A stretch of DNA of 19,314 nt from a crenarchaeote SCGC AAA261-N23. Lineage in GTDB: Archaea > Thermoproteota > Thermoprotei > Gearchaeales > Gearchaeaceae. Below the pieces are notes generated by a model. It was not told where the DNA came from, ran no database searches, and worked only from the letters and a program-made list of their open reading frames with translations. How positions within the stretch are numbered: position 1 is the stretch's first letter; every line of letters begins with the position of its first letter. The stretch is taken from contig AQVQ01000019.1 of assembly GCA_000375685.1 (NCBI GenBank), forward strand, positions 1 through 19,314, read 5' to 3'. Positions 1-6,035 of this stretch are shown piece after piece. Position numbers and translations under genes: made by a program.

Positions 1-95
1 CAACTATTACTAAGTCAGCATATTTTTTAGCTATTTCAACTGTACCATCGTTAGAAAATGAGTCCACTATTATTATTCTTTTTTTTACATTGCAA
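1..95. repeat. Terminal 95-bp inverted copy of 1259-1353
   Basis: Positions 1-95 are the exact reverse complement of 1259-1353 (position x pairs with 1354-x). I checked every base by eye. The match stops at 96/1258. The copy sits flush against the window end and has the same length as the inverted copy at the other end. I read it as an assembly overlap around a chimeric junction, not as a genomic repeat. Confidence 0.95.
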
Positions 96-181
96 TTCTG
101 ATTTTTGATGGATAAACAAGTATGTTTAATATACTTGGCTTCATTTTTTGTTGTTATTACAAAGTCTACTTCTTCAACCAT
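1..181 (-). CDS. GT2 family glycosyltransferase, true 5' portion (cut by window end)
   Basis: Minus-strand frame with ATG at 181-179, directly after the TGA of the upstream gene (TGAATG). It encodes 60 residues beginning MVEEVDFVITTKNEAKYIKH, the standard nucleotide-binding start of a family 2 glycosyltransferase, followed by IIIVDSFSNDGTVEIA, the first beta-alpha units of the GT-A fold. The last codons lie in the 95-bp inverted copy, so the gene continues without a break at 1354 on the plus strand. Joined, the gene is 708 nt (235 aa), an exact multiple of three. GT2 enzymes transfer a sugar from a nucleotide or lipid-linked donor; the acceptor cannot be told here. The gene is too short at this position for automatic gene callers and would be missed. 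Confidence 0.85.
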   Translation of the reverse strand, partial: MVEEVDFVITTKNEAKYIKHTCLSIKNQNCNVKKRIIIVDSFSNDGTVEIAKKYADLVIV

Positions 182-1111
182 TCAACCATAGAAGCTTCCT
201 AAGGTAAACATTAAGAAAGTTATCATTGAATCAAACCAGCAAGAAAAGTAGGGAAATATAAAAGTGTTTCTTTTAGCATCAAAAACAAGATCATTTTTTC
301 TTAGATCAATTTCTAAAGGAGAACTCAAGTTTATGATTTCATAACCTAAATTTTCTTCAACTTTTAATTCATTGATTATTGCTAATCTGCTTAATTTTAA
401 ACCCAGAATATTCAGAGATTTCAATGAATATTTAAAGATGTCTTTTGAATTCAAATATCCTTCTTTTGTTATAACTTTTAGAAACTCGCAATTTCTATCT
501 ATTTCAATACCTAAATCAGCATTATAGCTTTCAAAAAGAAGCTCAGTGGTCTTGCTATCTGAACTTTTATTCTCAGGTATGTTAAAGTCTTCAGTTGCAT
601 TTAAAGTCGTCAATTTAGAAAAGTAATCCCTTAGAATGTAGGGGAAAATTTTGGAAGAAGGACTGAAGCTCATGTTTAATACAATATTTCGGTTAATTTT
701 TCTTCCTTTAAATCCAATTTCAAAAATTCTTTTAACTTCCTTTATAATTATTGGGGAATAATCAAATTTGTAAATTTTCCCTACTTCATTCCATTCTTTT
801 AAATTTTTGTTTGCCGAAATTGAACCAATTTCTTTAACTATCTTACCTTCTTTTGTAATTAGAAATAGGTCAGGTTCTGAATTAAAGCTTGCTATAAATA
901 TTCCAAAATCTGCATCCGTTGTATGAATAACGTTTGACATGAAAGAAACTGTTATTGAATCTAGGTCTATTATATCTATACCGTATGATAAGAGATTGGC
1001 CTCTATGAAATTCTTGTTTTTAAAACTTAATGGTAAACCATCGTATCCTATAGCAACAGTGTTAAAACCTTTAGCTAAAACAAAGTTTATCAAATCGTTA
1101 ATGTTTAACAT
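182..1111 (-). CDS. Degenerate phosphohexomutase-family protein (PMM/PGM-like), probable pseudoenzyme
   Basis: 309 aa. Three phosphohexomutase domains can be traced. In domain I, residues ~20-90 keep the pattern AIGYDG...ANLLSYGIDIIDLD...DADFGIFIASFNSEPD, where FIASFNSEP lies at the TASHNPP phosphoserine loop: the serine is kept, but His becomes Phe. In domain II, ADLGIEIDRNCEFLKVITKEG lies at the DGDxDR metal loop; only the first Asp survives (DRNCEF). In domain III, FDAKRNTFIFPYFSCWFDSM resembles the GGExSGHIIFP sugar-binding loop, with GGE lost. There is no domain IV, and the family is usually ~450 aa. The start ATG lies inside the last codons of prs (14-nt overlap) and the stop abuts the GT2 start, so the natural order is prs, this gene, GT2. 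Mutase activity is unlikely; a regulatory or scaffold role is possible. This is a motif-level assignment made by eye. Confidence 0.6.
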   Translation of the reverse strand: MLNINDLINFVLAKGFNTVAIGYDGLPLSFKNKNFIEANLLSYGIDIIDLDSITVSFMSNVIHTTDADFGIFIASFNSEPDLFLITKEGKIVKEIGSISANKNLKEWNEVGKIYKFDYSPIIIKEVKRIFEIGFKGRKINRNIVLNMSFSPSSKIFPYILRDYFSKLTTLNATEDFNIPENKSSDSKTTELLFESYNADLGIEIDRNCEFLKVITKEGYLNSKDIFKYSLKSLNILGLKLSRLAIINELKVEENLGYEIINLSSPLEIDLRKNDLVFDAKRNTFIFPYFSCWFDSMITFLMFTLGSFYG

Positions 1112-1258
1112 GGTTTTCTAATTTAGAAATTTCATCAACAATCATACCACTTATATCAATTTTCGCAAATTCATTCATTACCGTGTTTGTGGTAACAATA
1201 TCTTTAACCTTCAAGCTCTTTAATTTATCAACAGCGTTTCCTACAAAAAGACCATGTG
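1098..1258 (-). CDS. prs: Ribose-phosphate pyrophosphokinase, C-terminal fragment
   Basis: A minus-strand frame enters at the junction 1258/1259 and stops at TAA 1100-1098. It reads (AT)HGLFVGNAVDKLKSLKVKD, then IVTTNTVMNEFAKIDISG and ...VDEISKLENHVKH. This is the C-terminal end of PRPP synthetase: ATHGLF, the A..KL..L.V..IV.TNT strand and the closing helix. Prs makes PRPP from ribose 5-phosphate and ATP; PRPP is the substrate of PurF encoded elsewhere in this window. The N-terminal ~80% of the gene is missing because the contig switches strand at a TTGCAA hexamer. The fragment overlaps the start of the 309-aa gene by 14 nt, as expected for an operon. It has no start codon of its own. Confidence 0.8.
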
Positions 1259-1880
1259 TTGCAATGTAAAAAAAAGAATAATAATAGTGGACTCATTTTC
1301 TAACGATGGTACAGTTGAAATAGCTAAAAAATATGCTGACTTAGTAATAGTTGAAAGATCAAACATTCCTCAAGGGAAGAACATAGGGGCCAAATTTGCA
1401 AAAGCAAATTATATTGCTTTCATAAATGCAGATGTGATACTTGAAAAGGATTGGCTAGATAAGATTCTTAAGGCTTTTCAAGAAAGTAAAGTGATAGCTG
1501 CTTGTGGCCTAATAAAGCCTTATGAAAAATCAATTAAAGCAAGGATTTTCATAACTGTTTGGAATCTTTTTATTAGATTAATGTTTTTTATAAAATTCCC
1601 TCATACTTCAGGTGAATGCAGTTTGATAGTAAAAAAGGAATATTTTGATAAAATTGGAGGATTCAATGAGAATCTAAGTGCCTTTGAAGATGTAGATTTT
1701 GGATTAAGACTTTCAAAGTTTGGGAAAATCAAACTAGTTAAAAACTGTTTTACAATAGCTTCACTGCGAAGATTTGAAAGAGAAGGATATTTGAAATGGA
1801 CAATCATATGGCTACTTATTGGCATCTATTACTTGTTTACAAAGAAATCATTCCTTAAGCAGTATCCTTTAGTTAGATAG
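1254..1880 (+). CDS. GT2 family glycosyltransferase, 3' portion; apparent start is chimeric
   Basis: The open frame begins at ATG 1254, but that ATG and the next codon come from antisense prs DNA. True GT2 sequence starts at about 1259 and is continuous with 181..1 on the other strand. Residues after the join show the GT-A core: IIIVDSFSNDGTVE, KNIGAKFAKANYIAFINADV (the DxD-type site is NADV), ECSLIVKKEYFDKIGGFNEN and AFEDVDFGLRLSKFGKIKLV, the usual acceptor-side ED motif. The last ~30 residues are hydrophobic (WTIIWLLIGIYYLF) and suggest membrane attachment. In the real gene this is residues ~30-235. The family call is firm; donor and acceptor are unknown. Proximity to prs and a phosphohexomutase relative hints at sugar-nucleotide or cell-surface glycan work. 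Confidence 0.85.
   Translation: MCCNVKKRIIIVDSFSNDGTVEIAKKYADLVIVERSNIPQGKNIGAKFAKANYIAFINADVILEKDWLDKILKAFQESKVIAACGLIKPYEKSIKARIFITVWNLFIRLMFFIKFPHTSGECSLIVKKEYFDKIGGFNENLSAFEDVDFGLRLSKFGKIKLVKNCFTIASLRRFEREGYLKWTIIWLLIGIYYLFTKKSFLKQYPLVR
1259..1353. repeat. Internal partner of the left 95-bp inverted copy
   Basis: Exact reverse complement of 1-95. Its left boundary contains TTGCAA (1259-1264), which is its own reverse complement. The prs side of the junction can also be read with this hexamer (TTGCAACACATGG gives A-T-H, as in the family motif ATHGLF). TTGCAA is therefore the probable microhomology at which the strand switch took place. Confidence 0.9.
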
Positions 1881-1936
1881 GGTCGGCTCGTCACGAGTTA
1901 ATCACATTTCATCCTGGGACGGCGTCTTCATCCCCA
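1881..1936. other. GC-rich non-coding patch with two dyads, possible small RNA or operator
   Basis: Starts immediately after the GT2 stop. By hand count 1881-1935 is about 56% G+C, in a region well under 35%. It contains two near-perfect dyads, CTCGTCACGAG (1887-1897) and GACGGCGTC (1918-1926), about 20 bp apart. The central loops are one base, so these look more like protein-binding dyads than hairpins. In GC-poor thermophiles, GC-rich islands often mark structured RNAs. On the minus strand there is a TATA-like run at 1938-1948 and two GGGATGA/AGGATGA stretches that weakly resemble C boxes, but no clear D box. I see no convincing ORF. Confidence 0.35.
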
Positions 1937-1937
1937 T

Positions 1938-1948
1938 TATTATATAAA
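1938..1948 (+). promoter_or_regulatory. TATA box for the Nudix-like gene
   Basis: TTATTATATAAA-type element centred about 25 nt upstream of ATG 1969. The spacing is that of an archaeal promoter with a leaderless transcript, which supports ATG 1969 over the upstream in-frame TTG at 1951. Confidence 0.5.
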
Positions 1949-1968
1949 CGTTGAGGAATTTAGAGTTT

Positions 1969-2415
1969 ATGTTAAAATACTCTGTTGCTGCTTTAATAAA
2001 AAGAAACAACGAATTCTTAGCAGTTAAAAGATCTAAGAATGAAAAGGAGCATCCATGTTTATGGGGTCTTCCAGCAATTAGCTTTAAGCCTCCTGAATTG
2101 CCAGAGGAAGAAAAAAGGATGGCTAAAGAGAAATTATCTTGTGAAATAAAAATAAAAGCATTTCTAGGAGAAATCTATCAAGAGAGGCCAAATTATAAGT
2201 TAATTTTGCTTCTTTATGAAGCTTAAGTGCTTTCAGCAGAACCAAATGTATCATTAAGCAAAAAATATGACGATCAAATTTGGACAAACAATCTAAGTAT
2301 TCTTGCTCCTATTGCTTATAAAGGTTCTGCCTGTGTTCAATTATTATTTTATATAAAAGGAATTTTTAAGGAAGAAGATATTAAATTTAAATTAGATGAA
2401 TCATTACTTTCATAA
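1969..2415 (+). pseudogene. Nudix-like protein interrupted by an in-frame UAA
   Basis: The frame from ATG 1969 reads MLKYSVAALIKRNNEFLAVK, then HPCLWGLPAISFKPPELPEE and MAKEKLSCEIKIKAFLGEI, the layout of a Nudix N-terminal half. It stops at TAA 2224-2226 after LLLYEA. The same frame then continues without another stop to 2415 (VLSAEPNVSLSKKYDDQIWT...), which looks like the missing C-terminal half. LYEA-Y-VLSAEP would be the natural reading, so one base change from a Tyr codon (TAT/TAC) to TAA explains the break. Uninterrupted length would be ~148 aa, normal for Nudix proteins. The Nudix box is weak (KEKLSC in place of REUxEE), which may be a divergent subfamily or further decay. A sequencing or amplification error at 2226 is also possible. 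Confidence 0.6.
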
Positions 2416-2508
2416 ATATGTAATATTATAAAGATTAAAATTATATTAATTATTTTTTATCCACTTTCTTAATGAAAAATTAATATGGTTATTTGAATAC
2501 TTCAATTT

Positions 2509-2940
2509 ATGGCCATAGTTGCTACTTCTAGCAATTTAAAACTTAATGTAATTCGTTTCAAGAAAGGAGAGGACATTTTTAATCAAATAAAGGAGGTCGC
2601 ATACAAAATTGGAATAAAATCAGCTTTTTTCTTTGGAATAGGTACTTTTCAAAAGCTTAAAATTGCATATTACAACCAGAAAACCTTAAAATATGAGGAA
2701 GCTGAATTTAATAGAGAAGTTGAGATAACAAGTCTTATTGGAGATATAAGTTTAGACGGAAATGAAATTTTCATACATTGTCACGTAACAATTAGCGATA
2801 AAGACATGAACGCACATGGCGGCCATTTGCTTCCTGGGAGTATCACATTTGCAGGAGAAGCTTTGATAATTGAAATCTCCGATATCGAATTAAAGAGAAA
2901 ATTTGATAGTGAGACTGGATTAAGAATTCTTGAAAGTTAA
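2509..2940 (+). CDS. PPC/DUF296 domain protein
   Basis: 143 aa, a complete single PPC (plant and prokaryote conserved, DUF296) domain. Visible features are FKKGEDIFNQIKEVAYKIGI near the start, FFFGIGTFQKLKIAYYN, the metal-type histidine block IHCHVTISDKDMNAHGGHLL (residues ~94-113), and the terminal ELKRKFDSETGLRIL, which matches the family ending R..D..TGL..L. Family members form trimers and several have a bound metal at the H.H...GGH site. Stand-alone archaeal members have no settled function, though DNA binding is known for AT-hook fusions in plants. No AT-hook is visible here. The ATG at 2509 follows an AT-rich stretch without a Shine-Dalgarno. It lies 31 nt upstream of the VOC gene on the same strand. 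Confidence 0.8.
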   Translation: MAIVATSSNLKLNVIRFKKGEDIFNQIKEVAYKIGIKSAFFFGIGTFQKLKIAYYNQKTLKYEEAEFNREVEITSLIGDISLDGNEIFIHCHVTISDKDMNAHGGHLLPGSITFAGEALIIEISDIELKRKFDSETGLRILES

Positions 2941-2971
2941 AATACTTTCTAAACGAAATCTTTTTCATATA

Positions 2972-3847
2972 ATGTCATTTAAAATTTCTCCTGAAACAAA
3001 ATTAGGTTGGGTTTATTTAACGGTATCAAATCTAGAGAAATCGATTTTCTTCTATTCAAGGATCTTAGGCTTTAAATTAATCGACAAATCTAAAGATATT
3101 GCAATTTTTGGAACAAATGAAAATTTCCCGCTTATAGCATTAAAGGAGCAAATAAGCGCTAAGCCTAAACCTCCAAATACAAGGGGCTTATATCATTTTG
3201 CAATCTTACTTCCTTCTAGAAGAGACTTAGCAGCAATGTACAAAAGGTTAGAAGATTTATGGTTTTTAGAAGGTGCATCTGATCATCTGGTTAGTGAGGC
3301 ATTGTATTTAATGGATCCAGACGGCCATGGAATTGAAATATATTGCGATAGACCTAGAAACGAATGGAAATTCAACAATGGCCAGTTAATGATGGCCACG
3401 TTGCCACTTGATATAGAATCTTTGTTATCAGAGTTATCTTACACAAAATTAGAAAATTATAAAATTCCTGAAGGTACCCGAATAGGACATATTCATCTTC
3501 ATGTATCAGATTTGGCCAAAACTGAAGAATTCTACACTAAAGTTTTGGGGCTTGATGTAACCTTAAAAGGATATCCTGGAGCTATATTCATGTCCGCAGG
3601 TGGATACCACCATCATGTAGGAGCAAACATATGGGCTGGAAGGAATGCGCCTCCTACGCCCAATGATTGTGTGAGATTGCTTAGCTTTTCGTTCAAGTTG
3701 CCTGACATAATCTCTTTTGAAGCATTAATAAATCATCTTAATAGTATAGGTTTGAGTTTCAATAAAGGTCTAATATTTCCTTTTGAAAAATACAAAGGAA
3801 TATCTCTCCAAGATTTTGACGGTAATAATATAGAATTTTTCTACTGA
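2972..3847 (+). CDS. Two-domain VOC (glyoxalase/extradiol dioxygenase-like) protein, CatE type
   Basis: 291 aa from ATG 2972. An in-frame TTG at 2930 would overlap the previous gene and add a non-conserved leader. There are two vicinal-oxygen-chelate domains. Domain 1 (~9-125) has GWVYLTVSNLEKSIFFYSRI, LYHFAILLPSRRDLA and DHLVSEALYLMDPDGHGIEI followed by Y-CDRP. Domain 2 (~172-291) has IGHIHLHVSDLAKTEEFYTK, GGYHHHVGANIW and DFDGNNIEFFY. Domain 2 keeps the metal set His (HIHLHV), His (GGYHHH), Glu (IEFF). In domain 1 the first metal His position reads VYLTV, so only domain 2 looks able to bind metal. The layout matches the bacterial CatE/YfiE family, annotated as catechol 2,3-dioxygenases. The substrate cannot be told here. 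The stop ends 1 nt before the 3' end of a convergent tRNA gene. Confidence 0.8.
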   Translation: MSFKISPETKLGWVYLTVSNLEKSIFFYSRILGFKLIDKSKDIAIFGTNENFPLIALKEQISAKPKPPNTRGLYHFAILLPSRRDLAAMYKRLEDLWFLEGASDHLVSEALYLMDPDGHGIEIYCDRPRNEWKFNNGQLMMATLPLDIESLLSELSYTKLENYKIPEGTRIGHIHLHVSDLAKTEEFYTKVLGLDVTLKGYPGAIFMSAGGYHHHVGANIWAGRNAPPTPNDCVRLLSFSFKLPDIISFEALINHLNSIGLSFNKGLIFPFEKYKGISLQDFDGNNIEFFY

Positions 3848-3848
3848 T

Positions 3849-3923
3849 TGGGCCCGGTGGGATTTGAACCCACGACCCCCCGGTTATGAGCCGGGTGCTC
3901 TAACCATGCTGAGCTACGGGCCC
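3849..3923 (-). tRNA. tRNA with CAU anticodon (elongator Met, or Ile2)
   Basis: The minus strand folds as a full cloverleaf. Acceptor GGGCCCG pairs with CGGGCCC; D stem is GCTC/GAGC; anticodon stem CCCGG/CCGGG encloses the loop CTCATAA (anticodon CAT); variable loop is 5 nt; T arm is GTGGG-TTCAAAT-CCCAC; discriminator is A. There is no intron and no encoded CCA. It does not have the 5' sequence typical of archaeal initiator tRNA, so elongator Met is favoured. A CAU tRNA read as Ile2 after agmatidine modification cannot be excluded by eye. Confidence 0.9.
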
Positions 3924-3965
3924 TTGAATATTTACTTTTTAAATTAATAACAAGAATTTATATTA

Positions 3966-4313
3966 TTATTCTTCTTCTAGCTTTTTCTCATCGATTACTT
4001 CTATCAATGATTTCTTTTTCGGTTTCTCTTCTGTATTTACTTTCTCTTTACTTTCTGAACCAATTTCTTCTAACGTGATTTTCCCTCCCTCTATGTAAAT
4101 TTCAGCTCCAGGATACTGTTCTTCCAATTCTTTTCTTAATTTTTGAACATCTGTGTTTCTATCAGCTTTGACATGAATAACTGTTTTACCTCCAGATTGC
4201 GTTATGCTTATTGAATATCCTCCTCCAAAGCTACTTAAATTAGAAAATTCATCAGAAAAGAAATCCTCAAATAATTCATCGAATAAACTTTTCCTTTTCC
4301 TTTCCTTTGTCAT
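3966..4313 (-). CDS. Small charged archaeal protein of unknown function
   Basis: 115 aa, ATG at 4313. I do not recognise a named family. The N-terminus is basic, then acidic and aromatic (KERKRKSLFDELFEDFFSDE), which recalls the leader of small heat-shock proteins, but no alpha-crystallin domain follows. The middle (~34-80) looks like a compact beta-alpha-beta unit: YSISITQSGGKTVIHVKADR, then VQKLRKELEEQYPGAEIYIE followed by GG. The C-terminal 35 residues are low-complexity Lys/Glu and probably disordered. It is flanked by a tRNA gene on each side, on opposite strands. A soluble role in a conserved archaeal process is plausible, but nothing in the sequence names it. Confidence 0.7.
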   Translation of the reverse strand: MTKERKRKSLFDELFEDFFSDEFSNLSSFGGGYSISITQSGGKTVIHVKADRNTDVQKLRKELEEQYPGAEIYIEGGKITLEEIGSESKEKVNTEEKPKKKSLIEVIDEKKLEEE

Positions 4314-4389
4314 TACTAAATAACTATTACACTAAAAAATTTAAATTGGTTATCGAATTTTAAATTACCGTTGCCATATATAAATTAGA

Positions 4390-4461
4390 GGGCCGGTAGT
4401 TCAGTGGTAGAATGTCCGCCTTGCACGCGGAAGGTCGTGGGTTCGAATCCCACCCGGTCCA
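4390..4461 (+). tRNA. tRNA-Ala (UGC)
   Basis: 72-nt cloverleaf. Acceptor GGGCCGG pairs with CCGGTCC and includes a G3:U70 wobble pair, the identity mark of alanine tRNA. The anticodon stem TCCGC/GCGGA encloses CTTGCAC (anticodon TGC); the T arm is GTGGG-TTCGAAT-CCCAC; the discriminator A is at 4461. No intron and no encoded CCA. The 3' end lies 2 nt from the stop codon of the convergent ThDP enzyme gene. Confidence 0.95.
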
Positions 4462-4463
4462 TC

Positions 4464-6035
4464 TTAGAATAATCTTGGTATAGTCTTATCTATTTCAATT
4501 CTAAGCAACTTAGGCCCTTTCTGCGTTAAAGCCCAAGAAATACCATTATCAAGTTCATCAGGATTTGAAACACTTTTAGAATCAATTCCATATCCTTTTG
4601 CTATCTCTTCAGAATTTGTTTCTGGGCTTAGCCAATCAGCTTCGGTAATTTGAGGGTATCTTGCAAGCGCATAGCTTTTAAGGATAGCATATCCTCTATT
4701 ATCCAAAATAATGAAAGAAACATTTGTATCATATTTACTTGCAGACCATAAAATTTGGGATGAATAGTTAAAACTTCCGTCTCCGATTATTGCTAAGCAT
4801 TTACCTCCTGCGATTGAGTATCCTGTTGAAGCAGGCATAGCCCAACCAAGCTGTCCAGTTCTAGTTGCATAGTAATTCTTTGCTTTAATAGGTAGGTATT
4901 CCTTTAATGCAGGTGTAGCTGAAATTGATTCATCAAATATAGCTTCATTAGTAATATACTTTGAAATTCTATAAAAAACATATTCAATTCCCATTCTGTT
5001 TTTTGCAGCTGCAGCCCTTGTAAAAAGTTGCATCTCTTTTGCTTCATCTTTTTTAAACGATTTTGGTTTGCAAAATTTAGTTAAATTCTTTAAAACCTCT
5101 TTTACATTGCAAACATATGTTTGCCAAATCCTTTTTGATGCTTCATGATAATCGTAAGTAAGCTCAATAACTTTCTTATCCTTCAAAAGTTCAAACGGAA
5201 AATAAGGATACAAAGTTAAGCTTCCTCCTAATATTAATATCAGGTCGTTATTGGCAAAAGTTTGGTTAATAATTACCGATGCAGGAAGAAGTTCTCCAAC
5301 AATTAGAGGATTTTTGTTGGATAATATACCTCTTGAACAAAGTGGTTCTTTGTAGATTGGAGCTTTTAAATTTTCTGCAAATTCTAATAATTCTTTAGTT
5401 GCATCGAAGATTTCAATTTCATGTCCAACAACTATTGCAGGGTTATTCGATGAATTTATTTCATCTGCAATTTTTTTAACAATTTCATCATCGTAACCAA
5501 AGCTCATTTCTACTGTTCCAAAACTATTAAAAGTTTCAATTTCTTCATCCAACATATCCATCGGCAATACTAAAGCAACAGGCCCATAAGGATAAGTTTT
5601 AGCGATTTTCCATGCTCTTAAAAGCATTTTCGGGACATCTGAAGAAATACTAGGAGTAAGAACATCCTTTACAACAGGTTTGGAAACCTCTGAATTTGGT
5701 CCATAAAGCAAAGGATCGTAAAAGCTATGCCTTCTATCTTGTTGTCCTATGGTCACAATCATAGGTACCTTATCCTTTAAAGCAGAGAACAAAAAAGCAA
5801 TGGAATTTCCAATTCCATGAATTGTATGTAAATTAACAATCTGAATTCTGTTTGAAAAGAAATAATCTCCCTCAGCCATTCCAACAGAAAGTCCATCATG
5901 CAAAGCAAGAATGTATCTAATCTTTTTTTCATCGATGGATTTAAGCAAAGGAATTTCAGTTGTTCCAGGATTGCCGTATATTCTATTTACATTTAGATCA
6001 TATGCAACATTAAAAAAAGCCTCAGAAGCTTTCAT
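4464..6035 (-). CDS. ThDP-dependent 2-oxoacid decarboxylase, benzoylformate decarboxylase-like
   Basis: 523 aa, full length for the family. The N-terminal PYR domain has GNPGTTEIPLL, YILALHDGLSVGMAEGDYFF and IVNLHTIHGIGN. The middle domain has NPAIVVGHEI and ILILGGSLTLYPYFPFE. The C-terminal PP domain has LGWAMPASTGYSIAGG and the Mg-ThDP motif IGDGSFNYSS...ILDNRGYAIL. It resembles benzoylformate decarboxylase (His70 is kept in NLHTIHG). The near-universal glutamate that contacts the thiamin N1' is Asp47 here (LHDG where relatives have LQEA). Family members decarboxylate 2-oxoacids to aldehydes, or ligate them. The ATG overlaps the TGA of the dehydrogenase gene (ATGA), so the two are translationally coupled and probably act on the same carbon chain. 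Confidence 0.8.
   Translation of the reverse strand: MKASEAFFNVAYDLNVNRIYGNPGTTEIPLLKSIDEKKIRYILALHDGLSVGMAEGDYFFSNRIQIVNLHTIHGIGNSIAFLFSALKDKVPMIVTIGQQDRRHSFYDPLLYGPNSEVSKPVVKDVLTPSISSDVPKMLLRAWKIAKTYPYGPVALVLPMDMLDEEIETFNSFGTVEMSFGYDDEIVKKIADEINSSNNPAIVVGHEIEIFDATKELLEFAENLKAPIYKEPLCSRGILSNKNPLIVGELLPASVIINQTFANNDLILILGGSLTLYPYFPFELLKDKKVIELTYDYHEASKRIWQTYVCNVKEVLKNLTKFCKPKSFKKDEAKEMQLFTRAAAAKNRMGIEYVFYRISKYITNEAIFDESISATPALKEYLPIKAKNYYATRTGQLGWAMPASTGYSIAGGKCLAIIGDGSFNYSSQILWSASKYDTNVSFIILDNRGYAILKSYALARYPQITEADWLSPETNSEEIAKGYGIDSKSVSNPDELDNGISWALTQKGPKLLRIEIDKTIPRLF

Noticed and set aside
1254..1353. GT2 gene starting at ATG 1254
   Set aside because: The first codons are antisense prs DNA brought in by the chimeric join; the genuine N-terminus is on the minus strand at 181.
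1..1353. Phase-variable invertible element with 95-bp terminal inverted repeats
   Set aside because: No recombinase gene is visible, the repeats have the same exact length as an unrelated pair at the other end, and they are coding parts of the interrupted gene rather than a dedicated site.
1887..1926. Intrinsic terminator hairpins in the GC-rich patch
   Set aside because: The loops would be a single base and no T tract follows; dyads or part of a longer RNA fold are more likely.
2227..2415. Separate 62-aa gene starting at GTG 2227
   Set aside because: It is in frame with, and directly after, the Nudix-like frame; it is better read as the second half of one interrupted gene.
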